DNA from: Eggerthellaceae bacterium
GTDB lineage: Bacteria > Actinomycetota > Coriobacteriia > Coriobacteriales > Eggerthellaceae
Assembly: GCA_022791455.1 (NCBI GenBank)
Contig: JAAVZC010000013.1
Location: forward strand, 1-64,000
Reading direction: 5' to 3'
Length of the DNA stretch: 64,000 nt
Part shown: one piece after another, positions 1 to 7,731 of the stretch
Layout: every line of letters starts with the position of its first letter
Numbering within the stretch: position 1 is the stretch's first letter
The notes under the pieces: generated by a model
The model's database searches: none
Seen by the model: only the letters and a program-made list of their open reading frames with translations
What the model was told of the DNA's origin: nothing
Translations under genes and position numbers: made by a program

Positions 1-639
1 CGGGCTCATCGGCTCGGCGGCAAGGTCCCTCGGCAATGCCGTGGGCGGCGCCTTCAAGCAGAGCGCCAAGGTCGTGTCCCACTTCTGCGGAACCGCCGCC
101 AAGATGGCCGACACCGTGTTCGGCGGGAACCCGCCGAGCCTCTCCGACGTCGCCCATGGCGCCTTGGACATCCTGGGGTTCGTGCCAGGCGTCGGTGTTG
201 CTGCGGATATTGCGAATGGCATCTTGTACGCCGCTGAGGGGAATTGGGTCGACGCCGCCATGTCGTTTATTTCCGCAGTTCCTGTTGTGGGTGACGTCGC
301 TAATGGCGCCTCGATGGGTGCAGAAGTAACGACGAAACTCACAAAAGTCGTCGACTCATTCTCGCATGTTGGCGATTTAATTACGATGGAGAAGGGGTCT
401 TTCTTCCGACTCAAAAGGGCGTATCTGATGCCGCGTATCACCCTACCTTGCACACCAAAAAATACTACAGCGAAGTAAATGCATCGATTAAACATGCAGT
501 CTCGAGAGGGAAGGCTAAGGCGGATGCGGATGGAATACTCGATCCTTTGGAGCAGAACAAACTAATCAGAGATGAGATTATTGGCGAACTGGGTAGAATA
601 AAGGCTGATTTGCAGTCTGGCGCACTTACGGGAAAGTAG
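1..639 (+). pseudogene. Broken 3' end of a polymorphic toxin gene (pre-toxin region plus AHH-nuclease tail, frameshifted)
   Basis: The reading frame is open to the left edge of the window, so the gene starts upstream; the GTG at 41 in the ORF track is internal. The first part reads GFVPGVGVAADIANG...AEGNWVDAAMS...VPVVGDVA, the glycine-rich hydrophobic region that usually lies just before the toxin domain in secreted polymorphic toxins. It runs to a stop at 478. From about base 386 another frame (same frame as 448-639) reads GEGVFLPTQKGVSDAAYHPTLHTKKYYSEVN and ends at 639. That matches the C-terminal end of AHH-type HNH/EndoVII nucleases, with the characteristic LHT-K-YY-VN pattern. Neither frame shows the upstream AHH catalytic motif, so a deletion plus frameshift has removed the active site. 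The next gene is its likely immunity partner. Certain: the two frames. Inferred: family name and loss of function. Confidence 0.65.
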
Positions 640-647
640 GTTGAGGC

Positions 648-2267
648 ATGAGGGTCTGGCGGTTGGAGTGCAGTGAACTTAACGAGGAGTGGGTCGAGGA
701 GGCAGGAGACTCTTCTGCTGATCGATTGCCACAATTGTGTGGCGAGAGGCTCCAGGAATCTTGGAAGGAGATGAAGCTGCAGCCATCAGGAAAATGCCCA
801 ATGAAGACAGATATTTTTTCTTTTCGCGCTGGAGCCCCGGTATTAAGTGATCGTGCAAAATGCGCTCTTGAAAAGGTCACGTCCGGCTGCGTTGAGTGGT
901 TATCTGCGGATCTAAAGAAGCACCGAGTTTGGATATTGAACGTTGTCAACGTGCTTAACTGCCTCGACTTGGGCAATTCCGAATACCAAACGGCTGGTGA
1001 TGGCTTTGTGCGACGCGTAAATAAACACGCCTTTCTCAAATCGGCTGTTGATGAGGTTAATATCTTCAAAATCCGGGAAACTCCCGATAGACCAATTTAC
1101 GTCTCGGACCGCTTCGTGGATGCTGTATTCGCCGCAGAGCTTGAAGGATTCAGTTTTTATTTGGTCTGGGATGAAGATATGCCGATGGGCGTATTGGAGT
1201 GCTGGGGGGCTCAGCCTGGCGACTATCGTCTCGAAAATGATCTTGTTCTCCGCAAGCGAAATGCGAGAATAACTCAAGGTTATGAGACCAAGTGGCTTCC
1301 GGTCGAAGGGGGCTATGAGGGCTTATTGCGTCGCGCCCGTTCTGGAGAGGAGAGGGCGCCTGGGAAAATTACTGCAGAGCAGGAATCCGAAAATAACGGC
1401 GAATTTAGCCCCCTATCCCATGATGGACTACCAATGGACGACGAGATCGCGGCGGTTCGCGGAGAGGCGCTCCGTTCGCTCCCCGCGCTGCCTTGCGCCT
1501 GCGGGGCGGCTACTGAGCCGTCCGAGGTGGGCGGCCTGCCGCGGCTCCTGCGGCGTCTGGCCGGGGGCCATGGCTCCTCCCAGGTGGGCGGGGTGCCGCT
1601 CCTGGCCGAGGGCGAGCCGTGGCCCCTCGGTCCTGGCGGCGAGCCGCTGCGGCTACTCGCCCGCGTGGACTACTCGGAGGCGCCTCGCGTGCCCGGCCTC
1701 CCGGCCAAGGGGCTCCTTCAGCTGTTCGTCTCGCGGGAGCCCGACCTGGGGCTGGGGGAGGAGGGCGGCTTCCGCGTGCTGTGGCGCCCGGAGGGCGCGC
1801 GGGGGCTGACGGAGCGGCCCGACCCCCTCTCCGACCCCTATCCTGCGCTTCCCGTGGCGTTCGGGCGAGGACTCTCCGAGAGCGAGCCGTTCGACGTGGA
1901 CTTCCGCGCCGAGGAGGCGTTCGCCTTAAAATGGAACGAGCTCCATCCCGGCCTGCCGGTCTCGAAGTACCACGAGGATGCCGACCGCTACGCTTCCGGC
2001 TGCGGCTTCACCTGGGGGCTGTCGGCCGAGGACGAGCGCGAGTGCACCGACGTCCAGCTCGGCGGCTACCCGGACTTCCTCCAGGTGGACCCCCGCTCCT
2101 ACGACCCGGACGAGCGCCGCTACGACGCGCTGGCGCTGCAGGTGTCGCCGCCCGAATGGTCGGGCATAGAGCTGGGGGACGGAGGGCGCGCCTACCTCTT
2201 CGCCCCCGCGGAGGCGCTGGCGCGCGGGGACTTCTCGGACGTCATGTTCTGGTGGGACTGCGGCTAG
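648..2267 (+). CDS. Two-domain (poly)immunity protein: Imm11/DUF1629-like N-terminus fused to YwqG/DUF1963-like C-terminus
   Basis: A 539-residue cytoplasmic protein starting at ATG, 8 bases after the toxin remnant. Residues ~45-205 (VLSDRAK..., VLNVVNVLNCLD, VYVSDRFVDAVF-like, LEGFSFYLVWDEDM) resemble the Imm11/DUF1629 immunity family. Residues ~285-539 (GGLPRLLRRLAGG, EPWPLGPGGEPLRLLARVDYSE, LPAKGLLQLFVS, GGYPDFLQVDPR) resemble YwqG/DUF1963, another family found among toxin immunity proteins. The two halves differ sharply in base composition: the first is AT-richer, while from about base 1430 the DNA becomes strongly GC-rich, yet the frame stays open. This suggests an in-frame fusion of two immunity genes, neutralising more than one toxin. 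Which toxins are bound cannot be read from the sequence. No strong ribosome binding site is visible, consistent with translation coupled to the toxin gene. Confidence 0.65.
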   Translation: MRVWRLECSELNEEWVEEAGDSSADRLPQLCGERLQESWKEMKLQPSGKCPMKTDIFSFRAGAPVLSDRAKCALEKVTSGCVEWLSADLKKHRVWILNVVNVLNCLDLGNSEYQTAGDGFVRRVNKHAFLKSAVDEVNIFKIRETPDRPIYVSDRFVDAVFAAELEGFSFYLVWDEDMPMGVLECWGAQPGDYRLENDLVLRKRNARITQGYETKWLPVEGGYEGLLRRARSGEERAPGKITAEQESENNGEFSPLSHDGLPMDDEIAAVRGEALRSLPALPCACGAATEPSEVGGLPRLLRRLAGGHGSSQVGGVPLLAEGEPWPLGPGGEPLRLLARVDYSEAPRVPGLPAKGLLQLFVSREPDLGLGEEGGFRVLWRPEGARGLTERPDPLSDPYPALPVAFGRGLSESEPFDVDFRAEEAFALKWNELHPGLPVSKYHEDADRYASGCGFTWGLSAEDERECTDVQLGGYPDFLQVDPRSYDPDERRYDALALQVSPPEWSGIELGDGGRAYLFAPAEALARGDFSDVMFWWDCG

Positions 2268-2617
2268 CGCCGGGGCGTATTAGAAAACTATTGTATATTT
2301 CGCGTGGGAGAGGTAATTAAAACAAGTAGCAATGCTAATGTGAGCAGCAGCAAAGCGCCCGATTGGTGAGCATTTCACGGAGTCCGGCGCTTTACTTTCT
2401 TATCGAATGCCATTGGGGTCGAAGCTGGCAAGCCGACCGCTGGTTCGGCACCACAGAAGTGCCAGAGATGCCAACCCGCTAGGCGATCGAGTTGGACTCT
2501 TCTCATGCGAGAGAGCGCCTGTGCTGGGGTACTCAACCATCTGCATCCCTTCACTAGTAGTTGTTTGGTTTACTGTCTTGGTTTACAATCATAAACTTAG
2601 GAAGGAGTGCTGCCGCT
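2268..2617. other. Intergenic stretch without a supported gene
   Basis: About 350 bases between the immunity gene and the HTH gene. The ORF 2407-2673 lies in a different frame from the HTH gene and has no family resemblance, so I leave it out. The only structure noted is the inverted repeat at 2352-2393. The ribosome binding site AGGAAGGAG at 2599-2607 belongs to the HTH gene. Confidence 0.6.
2352..2393 (+). terminator. Possible terminator after the immunity gene
   Basis: AAAGCGCC (2352-2359) and GGCGCTTT (2386-2393) are perfect inverted repeats separated by a 26-base loop, followed by ACTTTCTT. The long loop makes this a weaker candidate than the other terminators in the window. Confidence 0.35.
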
Positions 2618-3088
2618 ATGTCTCAGAAACTTATGAGCGCTCGTCAAGCGTCCGAGCTGTTGGGGGTTTCTAAAGCCTACATGTGTCGGCTTTTCTCGCA
2701 GGGCGTCATACCGGCTGAGAAGGTAGACACCGACTGGGTCGTCGAACGCAAGAACGTCCAGCTTTTCCTTGATGACAAAAGCGGTACGCCCGTTTATTAC
2801 CGGTGCACTGACGGCTGGAACAAGGATGATTATTACTTCCTCTACCGTTGGATCGACAAAATGGTGAATGATCGCAAAGGGCGCTTTGATGAAGAGCTCG
2901 CGTGCATCGACCCTGAAAAACTTAGCGACGTCGCGGGAGCCCTGCTGAAAGCCGAAGGCGCCCATGCGAGGTTCGACAACCTGCGATCCCTTGAAAACCA
3001 CCCGCCCCTGACTCCGCCTGTCGTCATTTCGACTTATCCCTGCCCGGGAGCCTTTCCCTCCTTCGAGGAGATGGGGTTGATCCTGTGA
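2618..3088 (+). CDS. HTH (excisionase/MerR-type) domain protein, likely antitoxin of the downstream nucleotidyltransferase
   Basis: The ORF track begins at 2561, but ATG 2618 has a good ribosome binding site (AGGAAGGAG) and starts directly at the domain, giving 156 residues. Residues 6-50 (SARQASELLGVSKAYMCRLFSQGVIPAEKV...VVERKNVQLFL) have the layout of an excisionase-like winged helix-turn-helix, used for DNA binding. The rest has no family I recognise. Its TGA overlaps the GTG start of the next gene by four bases, so the two proteins are made together. HTH proteins of this kind commonly pair with nucleotidyltransferase toxins or abortive-infection proteins of the AbiEii/DUF6036 type, acting as repressor and antitoxin. 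The antitoxin role here is inferred from this arrangement. Confidence 0.65.
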   Translation: MSQKLMSARQASELLGVSKAYMCRLFSQGVIPAEKVDTDWVVERKNVQLFLDDKSGTPVYYRCTDGWNKDDYYFLYRWIDKMVNDRKGRFDEELACIDPEKLSDVAGALLKAEGAHARFDNLRSLENHPPLTPPVVISTYPCPGAFPSFEEMGLIL

Positions 3089-3621
3089 ATCGAGAGCTAG
3101 ATGTCGATGAGCTCATTCAGCTTCTTAGAGAGCTCGACAACACCATTACAACGCCTATTGTTGTCCGCGCCGTAGGGGGCTTTGCGCTTGCCTGGCATGG
3201 GGTCCGCGTAAACGGACTCACGGCCGATATCGATTCCATTACCGATGACTACCCCGTCGAAGTTGAAGACGCTATCGCCAAAATCGGCGCAAAACACGGA
3301 CTTGGCCCCTGGTGGCTGAACAACGATGCCGCCGCTGACGAGCCTGACTTTATAATCGAATCCATGGATCTTAAGTGGGAGCCAGTCGATTGCGGATTCG
3401 TTCACATCTCTCTCTTCGTCGGAGATTTGGTATCGCTCCTGAAGCTCAAGCTCTCGGCTGTGGAAGATAGTGCGCTGTCGGGGCGTACGCGTGATCTCGA
3501 CGACACCATCGGCATTTTGAGGGCCCTCGGATTGACCAAGGCTGAGTTCAAACGCAAATACTCCTATCTGCAGGACGACATGCCGAACGCTTTCGCCCTT
3601 GTCTCGCGTGCGATCTGGTGA
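3085..3621 (+). CDS. AbiEii/DUF6036-like nucleotidyltransferase, putative toxin
   Basis: A 178-residue protein starting with GTG inside the stop of the HTH gene (GTGA overlap). Residues ~27-60 (VVRAVGGFALAWHGVR...TADIDSITDDY) carry the GG-A...HG-R-T-DID pattern of minimal nucleotidyltransferases of the AbiEii/DUF6036 group. The C-terminal part contains the LL-KLKLSAVEDS...RDLDDTIGIL segment that follows in these proteins. Family members transfer nucleotides to RNA or protein targets and serve as toxins or phage-defence effectors. The overlapping HTH gene supports a two-gene toxin-antitoxin or abortive-infection module. The substrate is unknown, and a housekeeping nucleotidyltransferase role cannot be excluded. 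Confidence 0.65.
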   Translation: MNRELDVDELIQLLRELDNTITTPIVVRAVGGFALAWHGVRVNGLTADIDSITDDYPVEVEDAIAKIGAKHGLGPWWLNNDAAADEPDFIIESMDLKWEPVDCGFVHISLFVGDLVSLLKLKLSAVEDSALSGRTRDLDDTIGILRALGLTKAEFKRKYSYLQDDMPNAFALVSRAIW

Positions 3622-3674
3622 CGATTGACTAGCTGCATTGCAATTATGCGATGCTTCCCGGTTTTGTTGATTCG

Positions 3675-3700
3675 TGCTATTATGTTGTACGTACAACATA
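3675..3700 (+). promoter_or_regulatory. Promoter -10 and 20-bp palindromic operator of the RelB/PIN operon
   Basis: TATGTTGTACGTACAACATA (3681-3700) is a perfect 20-bp palindrome ending right before the ribosome binding site GGGAGG of the antitoxin gene. It overlaps TGCTATTAT (3675-3683), which reads as an extended -10 element. Binding of an antitoxin dimer here would block RNA polymerase, the usual autoregulation of toxin-antitoxin operons. The palindrome is seen; its use as operator is inferred. Confidence 0.65.
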
Positions 3701-3710
3701 GGGAGGTAGT

Positions 3711-4019
3711 ATGACGGCAGAGGCGATGGTTACTGGGCGGATGGCGGTTCAGAAGAAGGAAGATGGGAACCGGGTGCTAAGGTCGCTTGGCGTCAATGTA
3801 TCCCAGGCAATTAATCAACTCTTTGACTTCGTTATAGAGAACCGGGCGCTGCCCTTCCCAGAAGAACATCCTGCGCAAAATCATACGGCGGCCGAATTGG
3901 CTGCTGCAGCATCTTTGGTTGATTCAATCTGCCTTCCCGCAAACAATAAGTTTTCTACCATGTCTGACCTCGAGATAAAGATGGATCGGCTTCGTTCCCG
4001 CGGTTTGTTGGACGAATAG
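3711..4019 (+). CDS. RelB/DinJ-like antitoxin
   Basis: A 102-residue protein with ATG ten bases after a 20-bp palindrome and a clear GGGAGG site. Residues ~18-50 (KKEDGNRVLRSLGVNVSQAINQLFDFVIENRALPF) follow the ribbon-helix-helix pattern of RelB/DinJ antitoxins: a short beta strand, then two helices, then the LPF that closes the DNA-binding part. The C-terminal third is polar and would be the toxin-wrapping segment. It is followed 11 bases later by a PIN-domain gene, so it most likely represses the operon and neutralises that RNase. RelB/DinJ proteins normally pair with RelE/YafQ toxins, so the PIN partner is a less usual combination. Confidence 0.75.
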   Translation: MTAEAMVTGRMAVQKKEDGNRVLRSLGVNVSQAINQLFDFVIENRALPFPEEHPAQNHTAAELAAAASLVDSICLPANNKFSTMSDLEIKMDRLRSRGLLDE

Positions 4020-4030
4020 AGGCCGGTAAT

Positions 4031-4486
4031 ATGCGATGCTTCGTTGACACCAATATCATTATCGACGCCCTCGCCGTTCGGAAACCCTTCTACGAAAGCG
4101 CTCGCTTGCTCCTAATTGTCGGCGCCCTTAAGGATCTCGACCTGCGCTGCAGCACCTCCCAGCTCACGGATATTTTCTACCTCCTTACAGCGGGGAGTGG
4201 TACGCGATCTCCCGAAGAAGCGAAAGCGGCCATGAAGCTGCTCTTGCGATGCGTGTCCTGCGTGCCCCTGCGCGAAGAGGGTGTGCGCAGGGCTCTCGAT
4301 TCCGATTGGGAAGATTTCGAAGACGCTTGCGTTCTCCAACGTGCGTTGGATTCGGGTTGCGATGCGCTTATAACGCGGAATAAGAAGGACTTCCACCACG
4401 CTCCCATTCCTGTGTTCGATTGCGAGGAGCTATTTGCGTACATCAGACAGGAGTATAGCTTGGAATACGCAGAGGTCGATTTTTAG
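4031..4486 (+). CDS. PIN-domain ribonuclease toxin (VapC-like)
   Basis: A 151-residue protein beginning MRCFVDTNIIIDAL, the first acidic motif of PIN-domain ribonucleases. The central region has the ED-type residues expected of the fold, and DWEDFEDACVLQRALDSGCDALITRNKKDF (residues ~97-126) matches the end of the family, where clustered aspartates coordinate the metal ion and the TRNKKDF segment follows. PIN toxins cut specific RNAs, often tRNA or rRNA, using magnesium or manganese. No strong ribosome binding site is seen in the 11 bases after the antitoxin stop, so translation may be coupled, keeping toxin below antitoxin. All key acidic positions look intact, so it should be active. Confidence 0.8.
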   Translation: MRCFVDTNIIIDALAVRKPFYESARLLLIVGALKDLDLRCSTSQLTDIFYLLTAGSGTRSPEEAKAAMKLLLRCVSCVPLREEGVRRALDSDWEDFEDACVLQRALDSGCDALITRNKKDFHHAPIPVFDCEELFAYIRQEYSLEYAEVDF

Positions 4487-4533
4487 AACCCAGTCTTAGC
4501 TCAAGTTTAGGAAAGCTCGAAAGATCGACCTCT
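4471..4533. terminator. Inverted repeat between convergent genes, possible bidirectional terminator
   Basis: AGAGGTCGAT (4471-4480, inside the end of the PIN gene) is repeated in inverse as ATCGACCTCT (4524-4533), ten perfect pairs with 43 bases between. TTTTTAG follows the first arm. It sits exactly where the accessory island meets the conserved radical SAM gene. The long spacing makes a terminator role uncertain. Confidence 0.3.
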
Positions 4534-4541
4534 CTTGCCAA

Positions 4542-6092
4542 TTACTCCTGCGCGGCGATGGCTTGGTGGTGGGCTTCTTTTGCTGCTTTGATGCGTGCTT
4601 GGCTGGCGGCCATGGCTTCTTCGGCGCCTTCCCAACCGGGCAACTTCTTGTCGCGCTCGGGGTCGAACGCGCCGTGCAGCTGGCGGCCGATCTTCTTGTG
4701 GAAGTCCTCGTCGCTGTCCGCCTGGCCTAAGTTGTTGCGATGGCGCTCGGCGGCGCGGGGGTCGTCCGGGTCGGTCCAAATCTCTTCCGCCATAGGCGCC
4801 CAGTCGGCGGCGGCAGGGCGGCACTTGTCCGCCAGCTCCTGCGCCGTTTCCTGAGACTGCAGATCGGTGCAGTGGGCGCCCGATGCCTCTACCATCTCCA
4901 CCAGGCAATCGGGGTTCTCAAGCATCGGGCACGGGCGCAGGAAGTTGTCGTTGAAGGGCTGGTTGTCGTGGTACTGCATGAAGATGGGGGAGCGCAGGCA
5001 GTCCAGCAGCGACATGTCGTGGATGTTGGCGTTCGAATAATGGATAAACACGCACGGCTCCACGTCGCCCGCGGCGTTGATGTGCAGATAGCGGCGCCCG
5101 CCGGCAATGCAGCCGCCCACGTATTCGCCGTCATGCTGGAAGTCCAGCGTGAGGATGGGCTTCGTCTCGCGTACATGGCGGTTGAACTCGTAGAGCTTTA
5201 CGCGCTGCTCGGTGGTGGGCATGAGCGAGGTGGGGGCGTCTTTGCCCACCGGCATGAAGGTGAAGATCCAGGCGAACAGCGCGCCCTTCTCAATGAGCCA
5301 GTCGAAGTACTCGTCGCTGGCCACCGAGGCTGCGTTGGCGGAGGTGTAGCAGATGGACACCCCGAAGGGCAGCCCGTGGGACTTTAGCAGATCCATTGCG
5401 GCGCCCATCTTCTTGTAAACGCCGTCGCCGCGGCGTCCGTCGGTGGCGGCTTCGTCTCCCTCGGCGGAAATAGCCGGCACGAAGTTCTTCACCCGGATCA
5501 TCTCCTGGCAGAACTCCTCATCGATGAGGGTGGAGTTGGTGAAGCACAAGAAGGCGCAGTCCGGGTGCTTCTCGCAAAGGCGAATGAGGTCGCGCTTGCG
5601 CACCAAGGGCTCTCCGCCGGTGTAGATGTAGATGTGGCAGCCGAGCGCCTTGCCCTGGGTGATGATGGAGTCGATGTCCTCGAAGCTCAGGTTCAGCTTG
5701 TGGCCGTACTCGGCGGCCCAGCAGCCGGTGCAGTGCAGGTTGCAGGCGCTGGTGGGGTCCAGCAGAATGGCCCAGGGAATGTTGCAGCCGTACTTCTCGC
5801 GCGCCTTCTCCTGCTTTCCCCAGGCAATGAAGTTCCCTTCCACCATGAAGGCCTTCAGCAGGTCGTTGCGCACGGCCGGGTTCAGCGCCATCACGCGCAT
5901 GATCAGGTCGTACATGTTGTTCTTGTCTTTGATCACGCGGCGGAAGGCGTCCCTTTGCGAGGGGAACAGGGCGTCGGGGGAAATGGCGTCCAGCTTGTCG
6001 AACATCGACTGCATGTGGTTCTCGGGGTCCTCGCACAGGTAGTCGACCAGTTTGTTTGCCGTCGTGCGCATGGCGAAATCCATGGGCCTCAT
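4542..6092 (-). CDS. Radical SAM protein with C-terminal SPASM-like cysteine region
   Basis: A 516-residue protein; ATG at 6092 is preceded by GAGGAAG. Residues 117-124 (CNLHCTGC) form the CxxxCxxC motif that binds the 4Fe-4S cluster used to cleave S-adenosylmethionine. The TGGEPL motif lies near residue 158, as in standard radical SAM enzymes. Further cysteines in GGCIAGGRRYLHINAAGDVEPCVF and LRPCPMLENPDC form a SPASM/twitch-like region that probably holds an auxiliary cluster. The N-terminal ~100 residues are helical and not assigned, and the C-terminal ~90 residues are charged and helical. The substrate is unknown. It is a single-gene unit between the toxin-antitoxin island and the metK riboswitch, the neighbouring SAM-supply gene being divergent. 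Confidence 0.8.
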   Translation of the reverse strand: MRPMDFAMRTTANKLVDYLCEDPENHMQSMFDKLDAISPDALFPSQRDAFRRVIKDKNNMYDLIMRVMALNPAVRNDLLKAFMVEGNFIAWGKQEKAREKYGCNIPWAILLDPTSACNLHCTGCWAAEYGHKLNLSFEDIDSIITQGKALGCHIYIYTGGEPLVRKRDLIRLCEKHPDCAFLCFTNSTLIDEEFCQEMIRVKNFVPAISAEGDEAATDGRRGDGVYKKMGAAMDLLKSHGLPFGVSICYTSANAASVASDEYFDWLIEKGALFAWIFTFMPVGKDAPTSLMPTTEQRVKLYEFNRHVRETKPILTLDFQHDGEYVGGCIAGGRRYLHINAAGDVEPCVFIHYSNANIHDMSLLDCLRSPIFMQYHDNQPFNDNFLRPCPMLENPDCLVEMVEASGAHCTDLQSQETAQELADKCRPAAADWAPMAEEIWTDPDDPRAAERHRNNLGQADSDEDFHKKIGRQLHGAFDPERDKKLPGWEGAEEAMAASQARIKAAKEAHHQAIAAQE

Positions 6093-6334
6093 GTGATCAC
6101 TTCCTCAAAAGTCTCCTTAACCTTCGCCGCGGCCGCCCCACGTGGGCTGCGGTGGAATTATTCTGGATATATTCGCGCTAGAAAACTAGTTCGTGAACGG
6201 GGCGAGGAGCTTCGTTACGCGGGCGAAACCTTGTTGTTTCTCGCTTGCCGCGAAACCGGCTGCGCGGCCGGGGGCTGCCTTGCCAACCGGCGGCTCAACC
6301 GCTAGGATAGCGGCTTGTGCAAAAAGCGCGCCCG

Positions 6335-6435
6335 TTTATCCAGAGTCGGGGGAGAGAGTTGGCTCGCCGATCCCGACACCAACCTAAGGGGAGGCTCCCT
6401 TAAAGGTGGTCCGGCCAGCAACGATGAAGGAGGAG
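6335..6435 (+). promoter_or_regulatory. SAM riboswitch (SAM-I/SAM-IV clan) controlling metK
   Basis: The segment TTATCCAGAG...GGGGAGAGAG...ACCAACC...AGGTGGTCCGG...GATGAAGGAGG matches the order of conserved blocks in SAM-I-clan riboswitches. TTTATC (6335-6340) pairs with GATGAA (6423-6428) to close stem P1. TCGGG and CCCGA form P2, and TAAGGG/CCCTTA forms the P3 hairpin. The 3' strand of P1 overlaps the first bases of AAGGAGGAG (6427-6435), the ribosome binding site of metK, so SAM binding should hide it and stop translation. No terminator hairpin lies between aptamer and gene. Nothing else was recognised in the preceding stretch 6093-6334. Exact subclass (SAM-I, SAM-IV or the I/IV variant) is not settled by eye. 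Confidence 0.8.
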
Positions 6436-6439
6436 CTTC

Positions 6440-7708
6440 ATGGAAGAGCATTCTAATTCTTACCTGTTCACGTCCGAATCGGTGACCGAGGGTCATCCGG
6501 ACAAAATGTGCGACCAAATTTCCGATGCCATCCTGGACGCCATTCTGGCGAAGGAGATTGAGCTGCAGGCGGAAGGCTACGTGGCCCCCGGCGGGCAGCC
6601 GGCCGATGTTTCCCAGGTGCGCTGCGCCTGCGAGACGCTCACCACCACCGGCATGGTAGTGGTGGCGGGCGAGATTCGCACCCAAGCCTACGTGGACGTG
6701 CCCGGCATTGTGCGCGAAGTGGTGGAGGAAATTGGCTACGACCGCGCGAAGTATGGCTTCGATGCCACCACCTGCGGTGTGTTCAACGCCATCCACGGCC
6801 AGAGCCCCGACATTGCCCAGGGCGTCGACGAGTCCTGGGAGGCCCAGACCGGCCAGGCGGCCGCCGACGACCCCTACGAGACGGTGGGCGCCGGCGACCA
6901 GGGCATGATGTTCGGGTATGCCTGCAACGAGACCTCAACCCTCATGCCCATGCCCATCTACCTGGCCCATCGCATGGCCGAGCGCCTGACCGAGGTGCGC
7001 AAGAACAAGACGCTCGACTTTTTGCGCCCGGACGGAAAGACGCAGGTGTCCGTGCGCTATGTGGACGGCAAGCCCACTCAGGTGGAGAAGGTGGTTGTGT
7101 CCACCCAGCATGGCGAAGAGGTGGACCAGGAAACGCTGCGCGAGGCCATCATCGACAACGTCATCCGTCCGGTGCTTGACGCCGAGGGCGTGGCGCTTGC
7201 CGAAGATGCCCAGATCCACATCAACCCCACCGGCCGTTTCGTGGTGGGCGGTCCCATGGGCGATTCGGGCCTCACCGGTCGCAAGATCATCGTGGACACC
7301 TACGGCGGCATGGGCCGTCACGGCGGCGGCGCTTTCTCCGGCAAAGACTGCACGAAGGTGGACCGCTCTGCCGCCTACGCTGCCCGCTGGGTGGCGAAGA
7401 ACGTGGTGGCCGCGGGTTTGGCGGACCGCTGCGAGGTGCAGGTGGCCTATGCCATCGGCGTTGCCAGCCCGGTCTCGGTGATGGTGGACACCTTCGGCAC
7501 CAACCATGTGCCGGAAGCGGACATCGAGGCAGCGGTGGCGAAGGTGTTCGACCTGCGCCCCGGCGCCATCATCGACGCGCTGGACCTGCGTCGCCCCATC
7601 TACCGCAAGACGGCCGCCTACGGCCACTTCGGCCGCGAGCTTCCGGAGTTCACCTGGGAGAAAACCGACAAGGTGGACGAGCTGCGCGCTGCCTGCGGCT
7701 TGGCCTAA
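6440..7708 (+). CDS. metK: S-adenosylmethionine synthetase
   Basis: A 422-residue enzyme that makes S-adenosylmethionine from methionine and ATP in the cytoplasm. It begins with the typical [24 protein letters not shown]. Both signature segments are present: [12 protein letters not shown] near residue 153 and [16 protein letters not shown] near residue 295, the phosphate-binding loop. Length is close to the family's usual 380-420, with slightly long loops between residues 45 and 60 and around 135-145. The start ATG at 6440 has AAGGAGGAG five bases upstream, the same sequence that forms the end of the riboswitch closing stem. Expression is therefore expected to fall when SAM is plentiful. Confidence 0.97.
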   Translation: MEEHSNSYLFTSESVTEGHPDKMCDQISDAILDAILAKEIELQAEGYVAPGGQPADVSQVRCACETLTTTGMVVVAGEIRTQAYVDVPGIVREVVEEIGYDRAKYGFDATTCGVFNAIHGQSPDIAQGVDESWEAQTGQAAADDPYETVGAGDQGMMFGYACNETSTLMPMPIYLAHRMAERLTEVRKNKTLDFLRPDGKTQVSVRYVDGKPTQVEKVVVSTQHGEEVDQETLREAIIDNVIRPVLDAEGVALAEDAQIHINPTGRFVVGGPMGDSGLTGRKIIVDTYGGMGRHGGGAFSGKDCTKVDRSAAYAARWVAKNVVAAGLADRCEVQVAYAIGVASPVSVMVDTFGTNHVPEADIEAAVAKVFDLRPGAIIDALDLRRPIYRKTAAYGHFGRELPEFTWEKTDKVDELRAACGLA

Positions 7709-7731
7709 AAAGCGCCATCTGAGGTATTCCC

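Noticed and set aside
448-639. ORF 448-639 as an independent small gene
   Set aside because: Its frame is open upstream to about 304 and carries the AHH tail, so it is the end of the broken toxin.
2407-2673. ORF 2407-2673
   Set aside because: Different frame from the HTH gene, no family pattern, overlaps its start and ribosome binding site.
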